Shown here: positions 1 through 8,171 of the stretch, piece after piece | Layout of the letters: every line of letters begins with the position of its first letter | Position numbering within the stretch: position 1 is the stretch's first letter | NCBI RefSeq assembly: GCF_947492365.1 | Contig: NZ_CANLMB010000001.1 | Coordinates: 1,364,001-1,428,000 of the forward strand | Source of the DNA: an uncultured Erythrobacter sp. | GTDB taxonomy: Bacteria; Pseudomonadota; Alphaproteobacteria; Sphingomonadales; Sphingomonadaceae | DNA length: 64,000 nucleotides | Direction of reading: 5' to 3' | Notes under the pieces: generated by a model | What the model was told of the DNA's origin: nothing | Database searches by the model: none | What the model saw: the letters and a program-made list of their open reading frames with translations, nothing else | Translations under genes and position numbers: made by a program

Positions 1-39
1 CAGCAGGCGCTTGCGGGGGTCCGATTGGAGATCAGTCAT
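1..39 (-). CDS. 5' end of an unidentified gene (partial)
   Basis: Reading leftward from an ATG at 39, the first 13 residues are MTDLQSDPRKRLL before the window edge. A good Shine-Dalgarno (GAGGAG) lies 6 bases ahead of the ATG. A short basic N-terminus ending in RKRLL would suit a TetR-type regulator, and an operator-like inverted repeat lies just upstream, but 13 residues cannot establish a family. Confidence 0.55.
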   Translation of the reverse strand, partial: MTDLQSDPRKRLL

Positions 40-88
40 GGCGGGCTCCTCAGCTCATTCAAGAAATTCTTCCTACATGAAAGATTTT

Positions 89-104
89 TCCTAGACAAGT
101 AGGA
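89..104. promoter_or_regulatory. operator-like inverted repeat
   Basis: TCCTA-GACAAG-TAGGA has perfect 5-base arms with a 6-base spacer. It lies about 50 bases upstream of the partial reverse gene (1-39) and about 95 bases upstream of the forward gene at 199. A second TCCTAC at 71-76 is a possible extra half site. The size and position suit a dimeric repressor site between divergent genes. This is inferred from symmetry only. Confidence 0.3.
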
Positions 105-198
105 TTTCGCATGGAACGTTTAGTGAACACCGGGCGATTCGCTCGGGTCACTCTGGGGGTCGCACCCCGCATGGACAGGACAAGACAGGGGATCAGAA

Positions 199-444
199 AT
201 GCTGATACGCAAAGTCGAAAAATTCCTCCGCGAGCACGACATGCCCGCCACCAAATTCGGACGGCTGGCCGCGCATGATCCGCGCTTTGTGCTGGACCTG
301 CGCATGGGCCGGATCCCGCGCGCCGCCACGGAAGCGCGCACTTTACGCTGGATGGAAGAGTTCGAGGCGAGCCGATCCGTTCGCGGCCACCTGGCCTGCC
401 TGCCCCATTCGCTCGAAACGAAGGAATTTTCCTATGCTGTATGA
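199..444 (+). CDS. small conserved protein of unknown function
   Basis: An 81-residue basic protein with no signal peptide or membrane segment. The first 55 residues (MLIRKVEKFLREHDMP..., then a FGRLAAHDPRFV stretch and an RAATEARTLRWMEEF tail) resemble a small protein I recall from sphingomonads and relatives. It is helix-rich and could be a compact DNA-binding fold, but I cannot name a domain. The ATG follows CAGGGGATCAGAA, a usable ribosome site. Its stop lies 11 bases inside the next gene, so the two are translationally coupled and probably work together. Confidence 0.75.
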   Translation: MLIRKVEKFLREHDMPATKFGRLAAHDPRFVLDLRMGRIPRAATEARTLRWMEEFEASRSVRGHLACLPHSLETKEFSYAV

Positions 445-847
445 TGCCGAACTCGCCGCAAACCTGCCGCTGGAGACCAAATCGGCGTCGACAGGCGGAG
501 CCCAGCGCCCGCCCGCGCGCCGTTACCGCCCGCGCCGGACCACGTCAGACCGCTTGCGCGAGGCGGTGCTGATGCTGGCCGAGGGGCGCGCGAACCTGCT
601 CACCCATGAGGAGACGCCGTGGAGCTCGATCACATTCTCAGGCACGCGGCACGAGATCATGCTCGAATTTCAGGGCGCGGAAGAGGTCGAGGTTGGCGAG
701 GAGTTTATCGAGCAACTGCCCGAACACGAATTCCGCATCCCCGGCCAGCTGGTCGCCGACGCCAATGTGCGCGAGGTCGACCACCGCTTTGGCGCGGATG
801 AGCGGATGGTGGTGACAGCGGTGCTGCTGCTGTTGGAGGAGAGCTGA
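434..847 (+). CDS. conserved hypothetical protein coupled to the preceding gene
   Basis: A 137-residue soluble protein. Residues about 20-35 are very basic and proline-rich (PPARRYRPRRTTS). The rest is an acidic mixed alpha/beta domain containing LMLAEG, SSITFSGTRHEIMLEF and a hydrophobic C-terminal helix (VVTAVLLLLEES). An in-frame extension to 275 exists, but the ATG at 434 follows AAGGAA at 421-426 and overlaps the upstream gene by 11 bases, so I prefer it. No named family was recognised. The genetic coupling suggests it acts with the 199-444 product. Confidence 0.7.
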   Translation: MLYDAELAANLPLETKSASTGGAQRPPARRYRPRRTTSDRLREAVLMLAEGRANLLTHEETPWSSITFSGTRHEIMLEFQGAEEVEVGEEFIEQLPEHEFRIPGQLVADANVREVDHRFGADERMVVTAVLLLLEES

Positions 848-856
848 ATTCATGCG

Positions 857-963
857 TCGTCATTGCGAGCCGCAGGCGAAGCAATCCATGGACGAACGCC
901 GAGCCAAGACGCGAAGTCAGGCTATGGATTGCCGCGTCGCCTGTCGGCTTCTCACAATGACGA
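857..963. repeat. fold-back intergenic repeat, copy 1
   Basis: A 107 bp imperfect inverted repeat. The outer arms are TCGTCATTGCGAG (857-869) and CTCACAATGACGA (951-963), with one mismatch. The inner arms are GCAATCCAT (881-889) and ATGGATTGC (924-932). It lies between two convergent genes and could act as a bidirectional RNA hairpin. Copies at 7272-7370 and 63685-63789 share the same arms with different loops. Confidence 0.9.
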
Positions 964-980
964 ACAGGGGAAAGTGGCCC

Positions 981-2360
981 CTAACTATTTATCACGATCA
1001 TCTTCTCGATCGTCATCTCATGCATCGTGTAGGGAATGCCGCCCACGCCGTGGCCCGAATGTTTCAGCCCGGCAAAGGGCATCCAGTCGACGCGGAAGGC
1101 GGAGTGATCGTTGACCATCACCGCCGATGCATCGAGGTTGCGGTATGAGTTCATCGCTGATGCCAGATCGTTGGTGAACACAGCCGCCTGGAACGCCACG
1201 TCGAGCGAGTTTGCCTGCGCAATCGCATGATTCACATCGTCGTAGGAATAGACGCAGACCACCGGCCCGAAGACTTCGTTCTTCGAAATCGTCGCATCGG
1301 GTGAGGGGTTGAGCAGCACAGTCGGCGCGTAGGTCGTGTCGGACAGCTTCTCGCCCCCGCACAGCACCTCGGCACCGCCAGCGCGCGCCTCCTCGACCCA
1401 TTCGGCCACACGGTCGACTTCGCGCGGACGGATCAGCGGGCCGCATTCGACATCGCCGTCGATCGCATTGCCGACCTTGAGCGCGTTGGCAGCCGCCGCC
1501 AGCTTGCTCGACAATTCGCCGACGATTGAGCTGTGGGCAAAGACGCGCTGGACGGACACGCAGACCTGTCCTGAATGGTAGAACCCGCCTTTGGTCAGGC
1601 TCGCCACGGTCTTGTCCATATCCGCGCTGGGATCGACAATCACCGGAGCAACGCCGCCATGTTCGAGCGCGCAGCGCGTGCCCGGCGCGAGCTTTGACTT
1701 CAGTGACCAGCCAACCGCAGCCGACCCGATAAAGCTGAAGAAGGCAGCGCGCGGGTCGGTCACCAGTTTTTCCGACACATCGCGCGGCGGCGATACTGCC
1801 CGTGCCCAGCCCTCTGGCAGACCCGCCTCGTGCAGGATCGAGATAAATTCGAAACACGAAAGCGGCGTGTCGCCCGAAGGCTTGACGATCACCGGACAGC
1901 CAGTTGCCACCGCCGGAGCGACCTGGTGCACGATCAGATTGAGCGGATGGTTGAAGGCCGAAACCGCCACCACAACCCCAATCGGCTCGCGCGAAGTCCA
2001 GCCAAAACGGCCATCGCCCGCCGCCGTCAGCCCCATCGGGATTTCGGTACCCTTGAGCGCGCCCATTTCGTGAATGCACAGCTCCACGCCGTTGATCGCG
2101 CGGTCGACTTCAACCTTTGCATCCACCAGCGGTTTGCCGCCTTCATTGGCGATCTGGTGGGCAAGGTGGTCCTTGCGCTGCTCCATGATCTCCATTGCGC
2201 GGTGGAGGATCTTGGCGCGCTGATGCGGCTTCATCCAGCCATCGCGGTTGCGGTAAAGCGCGTGGGCTTCGGCAAGATAGGCATCCACCTCTTCCCACGA
2301 TGCAACAGGAACACTGCCGATCGGGGAGAGGTCGAACGGGTTTACGACTTCGAGACTCAT
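981..2360 (-). CDS. NAD(P)-dependent aldehyde dehydrogenase
   Basis: A 459-residue ALDH-superfamily enzyme that oxidises an aldehyde to the acid. The catalytic set is visible: N137 in SAFNHPLN, the general base E233 in ALEHGG (usually ELGGK), and the nucleophile C267 in GQVCVSV. The closest-looking branch is the lactaldehyde/phosphonoformaldehyde-type dehydrogenases, but the substrate is not certain. It starts at an ATG after AAGGAAACGGAT, 25 bases downstream of the acetolactate-synthase-like gene, so the two form an operon. An aldehyde made by a TPP decarboxylase is an attractive substrate (inference). Confidence 0.9.
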   Translation of the reverse strand: MSLEVVNPFDLSPIGSVPVASWEEVDAYLAEAHALYRNRDGWMKPHQRAKILHRAMEIMEQRKDHLAHQIANEGGKPLVDAKVEVDRAINGVELCIHEMGALKGTEIPMGLTAAGDGRFGWTSREPIGVVVAVSAFNHPLNLIVHQVAPAVATGCPVIVKPSGDTPLSCFEFISILHEAGLPEGWARAVSPPRDVSEKLVTDPRAAFFSFIGSAAVGWSLKSKLAPGTRCALEHGGVAPVIVDPSADMDKTVASLTKGGFYHSGQVCVSVQRVFAHSSIVGELSSKLAAAANALKVGNAIDGDVECGPLIRPREVDRVAEWVEEARAGGAEVLCGGEKLSDTTYAPTVLLNPSPDATISKNEVFGPVVCVYSYDDVNHAIAQANSLDVAFQAAVFTNDLASAMNSYRNLDASAVMVNDHSAFRVDWMPFAGLKHSGHGVGGIPYTMHEMTIEKMIVINS

Positions 2361-2385
2361 ATCCGTTTCCTTATCGACTGGAGGA

Positions 2386-4044
2386 TCAAAGCTCTGCGGA
2401 GAGCTTCTTGATGTCGATATTCAGGATCTGGTCGTTCTCGGTGTAATCAACCGGGCAATCGATCAGGTGGACACCCGGCGTATCGCGGCAATGGGCCAGC
2501 ACTTCGCGCAGGTGATCCGAGCTTTCGACCCGGTGTCCCTTCGCGCCGTAGCTTTCGGCATATTGGACGAAATCGGGATTGCCATAGGTCAGGCCGAAAT
2601 CGTTGAAGCCCATATTGGCCTGCTTCCAGCGGATCATCCCGTATGCGTCATCGCGCAGGATCAGCACAGTCATATTGAGGCCGAGGCGCACCGCGGTCTC
2701 CATCTCCTGGCTGTTCATCATGAAGCCGCCATCGCCGCAGATCGCCATCACCTTGCGATCGGGATAGAGCATCGCGCTCATCATCGCGCTTGGCAGGCCT
2801 GCCCCCATTGTGGCGAGCGCATTGTCGAGCAGCACGGTGTTGGGCAGGTAAGCGGTGTAGCCGCGCGCAAACCAGATCTTGTAGACGCCATTGTCGAGGC
2901 AGATGATCCCGTCATGCGGCAGGCAATCGCGCACCTGCTGCACCAGATGCGGCGGGAAAATCGGGAAACGGGTATCTGCAGCCAGCTTGCCCGTATGCTC
3001 CAGCTCTGCCTGGTGGAAGGCGAGCATGTGATCGAAATTCCAGCTGCGATTGGGGCTGATGTCTTCCTTGATCTGCCAGATCGCATTGGCGATGTCGCCG
3101 ATGACCTCGATCTGGGGGAAGTAAACCGGATCAACCTCTGCCGTGCGGGTCGAAACGTGGATCACCTTTACGCCGTTATCATGCATGAAGAAGGGCGGCT
3201 TCTCGATCACGTCATGGCCGACATTGATAATGCAGTCGGAGGCTTCGACGGCGCGGTGAACGAAGTCACCGGCTGACAAAGCCGCGCAGCCGAGGAATTT
3301 CGGATGCCGCTCGTCGATCACGCCCTTGCCCATCTGGGTGGTTAGGAAGGGGATGCCGGTCTTCTCGACGAACTGTTCGAGCATACGGCCGCACAATTTG
3401 CGGTTGGCGCCTGCACCGATCACCAGAACGGGGTTCTTCGCCTCTTCGATGGCTTTCACCGCCGCGCGCACAGCCTTGGGCTCTGCGCTAGGCCGCCGCG
3501 CGACGCTCTTGGGCAGCGGGTGCCAGTCGGTGGTCGGCTCTTCGGCGATATCTTCGGGCAGCTCGATCAAAGTTGCGCCCGGCTTTTCCTCTTCGGCGAG
3601 GCGGTAAGCTTCGCGCACGCGGCTGGGGATGTTGTCACCCGCTGCGATCTGGATCGAATATTTCGTCACTGGCTCCATCAGGCTGACGATGTCGACGATC
3701 TGGAAACGGCCTTGCTTCGATTTCTTGATCGGTTTCTGGCCGGTGATCATCAGCACAGGCATTCCGCCGAGCTGCGCATAGGCGGCGCTTGTCACAAAGT
3801 TGGTCGCGCCCGGGCCGAGTGTGGCCACGCAAACGCCGGTTTTGCCGGTGTGGCGGCCATAGGTTGCAGCCATAAAGCCTGCGCCCTGTTCGTGGCGGGT
3901 GAGGATGAGCTTGATCTTGTCTGACCGCCCTAGCGAATCGAGAAAGTCGAGATTTTCCTCGCCCGGAACGCCAAAGATATATTCGCAGCCTTCAGCCTCC
4001 AGACATTCGATAAAAACGTCCGAAGCTTTTTTGGTATCGCTCAT
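2386..4044 (-). CDS. acetolactate synthase large subunit-like TPP enzyme
   Basis: A 552-residue thiamine-diphosphate enzyme of the POX/ALS family. The N-terminal domain carries the TPP-activating glutamate in GVPGEENLD, the middle domain is FAD/nucleotide-binding-like, and the C-terminal domain has the TPP-Mg motif starting GDGGFMMN and ending near LILRDDAYGM. The family makes acetolactate from pyruvate or decarboxylates 2-oxo acids. No ilvN small subunit is adjacent, so a catabolic or non-canonical role is likely. An extension to 4074 has no ribosome site, whereas the ATG at 4044 follows GGGGGGAATACAAA. Confidence 0.88.
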   Translation of the reverse strand: MSDTKKASDVFIECLEAEGCEYIFGVPGEENLDFLDSLGRSDKIKLILTRHEQGAGFMAATYGRHTGKTGVCVATLGPGATNFVTSAAYAQLGGMPVLMITGQKPIKKSKQGRFQIVDIVSLMEPVTKYSIQIAAGDNIPSRVREAYRLAEEEKPGATLIELPEDIAEEPTTDWHPLPKSVARRPSAEPKAVRAAVKAIEEAKNPVLVIGAGANRKLCGRMLEQFVEKTGIPFLTTQMGKGVIDERHPKFLGCAALSAGDFVHRAVEASDCIINVGHDVIEKPPFFMHDNGVKVIHVSTRTAEVDPVYFPQIEVIGDIANAIWQIKEDISPNRSWNFDHMLAFHQAELEHTGKLAADTRFPIFPPHLVQQVRDCLPHDGIICLDNGVYKIWFARGYTAYLPNTVLLDNALATMGAGLPSAMMSAMLYPDRKVMAICGDGGFMMNSQEMETAVRLGLNMTVLILRDDAYGMIRWKQANMGFNDFGLTYGNPDFVQYAESYGAKGHRVESSDHLREVLAHCRDTPGVHLIDCPVDYTENDQILNIDIKKLSAEL

Positions 4045-4228
4045 TTTGTATTCCCCCCAATTTGCATCCACCATTGCGAAGTGGCTGTGCAGGTGTGTTC
4101 ATACCCGCCATTCGTGCCGCATCGCAGAGGCGTTACACATGCGTGTGCGCAGCGTAGTGCCCCTATTGCGAAGGGGAGTATTGCAGGAATCCGTCAGAAT
4201 CCAAGCGCGAAGGGGTTTTAGGTAGTGA

Positions 4229-5167
4229 TTAGTAGCCCAGCCGGGGGTCGAAGATCGGCCCGATGGGCTTGCCTGCGCGGTAATTGGCAAGGTTCTCCAG
4301 AAAACGCGCGGCGCTGCGGATGAACATCTTGTCCTGCGCGCGGCCCGACAGGTGCATGGAGATATGCGCATTGTCGAGCGCCCAGAGCGGGTGGTCTGCG
4401 GGCAAAGGTTCAGGCGTTGTCACATCAAGGAACGCGCCGCCGATCTGCTTGCCTTCAAGCGCCGCGACCAGAGCCGGCTGGTCGATCACTTCACCGCGTG
4501 CGATGTTGACGATCACCGCGTCGGATTTCATCGCCGCAAGCTCGTCCGCGCCGATCATGTTCTCGGTTTCGGGCGTTGAAGGCACGGCGAGAATTACCCA
4601 GTCAAACTCGCCCAGCTCTCCGCGCCATTCATCGGGGGTGAGGACGCCTTCAGCCTTGGATCGCCGCACCACGCTGACATCGACGTCAAAGGCTTCGAGC
4701 CGCGGTTTGATCAGCTGTCCGATTGCTCCGTAGCCGAGAAGCAGCGCCTTGCTGCCAGACAGTTCGCGCTTGCCGGGGCTGTCGAGCAGCCATTCGCGCC
4801 GTTCCTGCGCACGCACGACTTCGCGGTAGCCCTTGGCGATATTGAGCATCCCCATCACCACATATTCGGCAATGGTGATCGCGTTGATCCCCACGCCATG
4901 CGTAACAGTGATCCCGCGCTCTGCCAGCACGTCCATCGGCAGGAAATCGAGCCCCGCATAGATCGAGTTCAGCCACTTGAGCTCGGTCGCCGCCATCAGC
5001 GACTTCACCATGTCGTCTTTGTTGTTGGAATCGAACCAGCCAATCTCCGCGCCCTTCACCGCTTCCAATGCCTCTTCGTGAGTCATGAACCAGCGCACGT
5101 CGAGATCATCGGGCAATTGCGGTTCGAGCAATGGGCGGATCAGGCCGGAGATGGCTACGGTGGTCAT
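4229..5167 (-). CDS. D-isomer-specific 2-hydroxyacid dehydrogenase
   Basis: A 312-residue NAD(P)-dependent dehydrogenase of the D-2-hydroxyacid family. The cofactor domain shows LLLGYGAIGQ, then VNIARGEV with the catalytic arginine, and the histidine region (residues about 270-290) reads NAHISMHLSG. The substrate (glyoxylate/hydroxypyruvate or another 2-oxo acid) is not determined. The start MTTVAISG overlaps the methyltransferase stop by four bases (ATGA), so it is the last gene of the cysS-methyltransferase-dehydrogenase operon. The longer in-frame start at 5242 would run deep into the upstream gene. Confidence 0.9.
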   Translation of the reverse strand: MTTVAISGLIRPLLEPQLPDDLDVRWFMTHEEALEAVKGAEIGWFDSNNKDDMVKSLMAATELKWLNSIYAGLDFLPMDVLAERGITVTHGVGINAITIAEYVVMGMLNIAKGYREVVRAQERREWLLDSPGKRELSGSKALLLGYGAIGQLIKPRLEAFDVDVSVVRRSKAEGVLTPDEWRGELGEFDWVILAVPSTPETENMIGADELAAMKSDAVIVNIARGEVIDQPALVAALEGKQIGGAFLDVTTPEPLPADHPLWALDNAHISMHLSGRAQDKMFIRSAARFLENLANYRAGKPIGPIFDPRLGY

Positions 5168-5787
5168 GTCGGTTCCTTGCGAAAAGCGGCCCATGTGAAG
5201 GCCTGTTCTGTCTGCCACGGCGTTACATGCACCTCGCGCCAATGCTCCACCAGCCGCAGATTGTCACCGAGCGCTTGTGACAGGCCGGCGGCGTCATAAC
5301 GCTGGACCGGCAGGTCGCTGCATTGCTCCGGTCCGTCGGGCGCGAATGTTGCGATCAGCAACAACCCGCCCGGCGCGAGCCCCTTATCGAGAGCTCCGCG
5401 ATAGGCATCGCGCTGAGAAGCTTCGGTCAGAAAGTGAAACACGGCCCGGTCGTGCCATACATCGTAGCGCCGCCGGGGCGACCAGCGGGTGATGTCGGCA
5501 GCGATCCATTCGACCTTGTCCGCAGCTTCACCCATCGCATCGCGCGCAAGCTCCAGCGCGGCTTCGGAGATGTCGAGCATGGCGAGATCGTCCCAACCGG
5601 CGCGGGCGAGATCGGCCACAAGCGGGGAAGCGCCCGCGCCGATATCGATCAGCGAATTGTCGCTGCCCGCGCCCAGCCGCAAAAGCGCGTCAAGCGATGG
5701 CGCGGTGCTCGGCTGGAACCAGCTGACGCGGTCGACCTGTTTGGTCTGATAGACGGTCTGCCAATGATCGCGCCGGTTCTCGCTCAC
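5164..5787 (-). CDS. class I SAM-dependent methyltransferase
   Basis: A 207-residue Rossmann-fold methyltransferase. The N-terminus is SENRRDHWQTVY, the SAM motif is IDIGAGASPLV, and the acidic residue after beta2 is in AMLDIS. Members of this subfamily methylate small molecules, and the thiopurine/tellurite-like branch looks similar (DVWHDRAVFHFL). I place the start at the GTG at 5787 because it overlaps the cysS stop as GTGA and gives the usual family N-terminus. Another GTG lies at 5799. Its stop overlaps the next gene by four bases. Confidence 0.85.
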   Translation of the reverse strand: MSENRRDHWQTVYQTKQVDRVSWFQPSTAPSLDALLRLGAGSDNSLIDIGAGASPLVADLARAGWDDLAMLDISEAALELARDAMGEAADKVEWIAADITRWSPRRRYDVWHDRAVFHFLTEASQRDAYRGALDKGLAPGGLLLIATFAPDGPEQCSDLPVQRYDAAGLSQALGDNLRLVEHWREVHVTPWQTEQAFTWAAFRKEPT

Positions 5788-7229
5788 CCCAGCTTCCACT
5801 CCCAGCCCAGCGGATCGCCGTCCATTACCTCGACCCCCTTGGCGCTGAGTTCATCGCGGATCGCATCGGAGGCCGCGAAGTCCTTTTCGGCGCGCGCAGC
5901 CTTGCGGCGGGTGAGCGCATCTTCGATTTCGGCTTCGGTGATCGTGGCCGTTTTGGGCCGGATGCGAAGCGCCTCTCGGGTGAGGTCGAACAGGCTGAGG
6001 CCCAGCACGGCGTCCATATACTCGACCACCGCGCGCTTGATACCCGCATCGACTTTCTTGACCGCCAATGCATCTTCGAGCGCTGTGAGCGCGATGGGCG
6101 TGCCGAGATCGTCCGAGATCGCCTCTTCGAACTTGGTCAGTGGAGCGGCGAATTTGGGATGTTCGGCAACCGGCTGGGACGGCGCATCGACAAGCCTTTG
6201 CGCTGCGATCACCATCCGTTTGAGCCTTGTGAGCGCCGCATCCAGGCCCTCCCAGCTAAACTCCAGCTCACTGCGATAATGCGCCTGCAAGCACATCAAC
6301 CGGTAGGCGAGCGGGTGATAGCCCTTATCGACAAGCAGCTGCAGCCGCAGGAACTCGCCCGAGGACTTCGACATCTTGCCCGATCGCTCGACAAGGAAGT
6401 TGTTGTGCATCCATATCCGCGCCCCGCTATTGGTAGCTTCGGACAGGCCACCGCAGCCGCAAAAGGCCTGGTTCTGCGCGATCTCGTTGGGGTGGTGAAT
6501 CTCGCGGTGGTCGATCCCGCCAGTGTGAATGTCGAAGGGAAAGCCAAGCAGCTTCTCACCCATTACCGAGCATTCCAGATGCCAGCCAGGCGCGCCCTTG
6601 CCCCACGGCGAATTCCATTCCATCTGCCGCGTCTCGCCCGCAGGCGTCTTGCGCCAGATCGCAAAGTCGGCGGCGTTGCGCTTGCCTTCAACCGTGTCGA
6701 TCCGGCCTTCTCCGTCTTCGGTAACGGCCCGCGCAAGCCTGCCGTAATCCTCGATAGTCGACACATCGAAATAGAGGCCGCTTTCCAGTTCGTAGCAGTG
6801 CTTGTCGGCGATGCTCTTCGCGAAATCGAGCATCTCTTCGATATAGTCGGTGGCGATGGACCACTTGGCCGGCTGGCGGATGCCCAGCGCCTTCACATCG
6901 GCCCAATAGGCCTCGGTGTAATGACGCGCGATATCCCAGATCGACTGCGCTTTTTCGGCAGCTATCTTCTCCATCTTGTCCTCACCCTCATCGGCATCAT
7001 CAGTGAGATGGCCCACGTCGGTGATGTTGATGATGTGGGTGAGATCAAAGCCCTTGTGGCTCAGCGTGCGGCCCAGAATATCGGCAAAGACATAGGCGCG
7101 CATATTGCCGATATGGGGGTAATTGTAGACCGTCGGCCCGCAGGTATAAACGCGCGCCTCGCCTTCATGGACGGGAACGAACGGTTCGATCTCGCGGGTG
7201 AGCGAGTTGAAGAGTTTGAGGTCGGTCAT
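5784..7229 (-). CDS. cysS: cysteinyl-tRNA synthetase
   Basis: A 481-residue class I aminoacyl-tRNA synthetase that charges tRNA-Cys. The zinc ligand C30 is in YTCGPTVYNYPHIGN, which also holds the HIGH-type motif (PHIGN, 38-42). The KMSKS loop is at 285-289. The C-terminal helical DALR-like domain ends GDPLGWEWKLG. Length and order are normal for the family. It heads a reverse operon with the methyltransferase and the hydroxyacid dehydrogenase, both joined by four-base overlaps. Confidence 0.98.
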   Translation of the reverse strand: MTDLKLFNSLTREIEPFVPVHEGEARVYTCGPTVYNYPHIGNMRAYVFADILGRTLSHKGFDLTHIINITDVGHLTDDADEGEDKMEKIAAEKAQSIWDIARHYTEAYWADVKALGIRQPAKWSIATDYIEEMLDFAKSIADKHCYELESGLYFDVSTIEDYGRLARAVTEDGEGRIDTVEGKRNAADFAIWRKTPAGETRQMEWNSPWGKGAPGWHLECSVMGEKLLGFPFDIHTGGIDHREIHHPNEIAQNQAFCGCGGLSEATNSGARIWMHNNFLVERSGKMSKSSGEFLRLQLLVDKGYHPLAYRLMCLQAHYRSELEFSWEGLDAALTRLKRMVIAAQRLVDAPSQPVAEHPKFAAPLTKFEEAISDDLGTPIALTALEDALAVKKVDAGIKRAVVEYMDAVLGLSLFDLTREALRIRPKTATITEAEIEDALTRRKAARAEKDFAASDAIRDELSAKGVEVMDGDPLGWEWKLG

Positions 7230-7271
7230 TGGGTGGCGCTTTGGCGAGCCTCCTGCCCCGCGTCAATTATC

Positions 7272-7370
7272 TCGTCATTGCGAGGAGCAAAGCGACGCGG
7301 CAATCCATGGCCGAACCAAGCAACTCACTTGATTGATTCATGGATTGCTTCGCTTCGCTCGCAATGACGA
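7272..7370. repeat. fold-back intergenic repeat, copy 2
   Basis: A 99 bp element. The outer arms TCGTCATTGCGAG (7272-7284) and CTCGCAATGACGA (7358-7370) are perfectly complementary. The inner arms are GCAATCCAT (7300-7308) and ATGGATTGC (7340-7348). It ends four bases before the stop of the nitroreductase gene, in the gap between that gene and cysS, so it would be transcribed at the 3' end of the nitroreductase mRNA. Confidence 0.92.
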
Positions 7371-7374
7371 AAAC

Positions 7375-8037
7375 CTATTCGAATCCTAGAAACTTCACAG
7401 TCTCGTCCAACGGCTCGCGTTCGCGCTCAAAATTGTTGAGCGGTGCGTCCGGATCGCGGTAGCCGATCGCCATGCCGCAAAAGAGCATATAGCGGTCATG
7501 GTCCAGCCCCAGATGGTCGCGGATCACATTGGCGTAGAGCGCCATATATTCCTGGAAACAGCTATCGAGCCCTTCCTCGCGCAGCAGCAGCGCTACGGTT
7601 TGCAGCCACATGCCGGTGTCCGACCATTGCGCTTCCTTCATCAGGCGCGGGAAATAGACGAACATGACCGCTGGCGCGTCGAAGCTGGTGGCGTTGCGCA
7701 TCATCGCTTTCATTCGCCCCTCGCCATCATCACGGGCAATATTCATGGAGCCGAACATGCCTTTCGACACGGCGTTAAGGCGCTGCTTGTAGGCGTCCTC
7801 CTGCCCCGGCGCGGTCCAGTCATATTCGGCCTGCTGCGGCGGCGTCGTGGTGATCTTGGCCTGCAAATCCTTGAGCGGCTGGCCGGTGAGGATGGTCGCC
7901 TCCCACGGCTGATAATTGCAGCCCGATGCGGCCCAGCGTGCGGTTTCCATCACCCGGCGTAGGGTGCCGAGATCAACCGGTTTTTCGAGAAACTCGCGGA
8001 CGGAGCGGCGGGTGGTGACTGCTTCTGATACGTTCAT
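7375..8037 (-). CDS. nitroreductase family flavoprotein
   Basis: A 220-residue FMN-dependent NAD(P)H nitroreductase-like oxidoreductase. The N-terminal TRRSVREFLEKPV and the following RWAASGCNYQPWE are the FMN phosphate and ring contacts typical of the family. The C-terminal half has LLLREEGLDSCFQ and an AIGYRDPDAPLNNF motif. The physiological substrate cannot be told from sequence. MNVSEAV at 8037 is the family-like start; the longer reading frame upstream has no ribosome site. It is divergent from the TIR-domain gene. Confidence 0.9.
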   Translation of the reverse strand: MNVSEAVTTRRSVREFLEKPVDLGTLRRVMETARWAASGCNYQPWEATILTGQPLKDLQAKITTTPPQQAEYDWTAPGQEDAYKQRLNAVSKGMFGSMNIARDDGEGRMKAMMRNATSFDAPAVMFVYFPRLMKEAQWSDTGMWLQTVALLLREEGLDSCFQEYMALYANVIRDHLGLDHDRYMLFCGMAIGYRDPDAPLNNFEREREPLDETVKFLGFE

Positions 8038-8171
8038 GGCCGCGAGTGCTAGACAGCACCCGCTCCAAGGGCAAGCTACCAATGCGGACAGGACTGCGAC
8101 TTGCACGCCCCCATACAGGCATAGTAACGTGCCGGACGGTGAGCGGGTTCGTACCGCTTAAGGGGGCAAAT

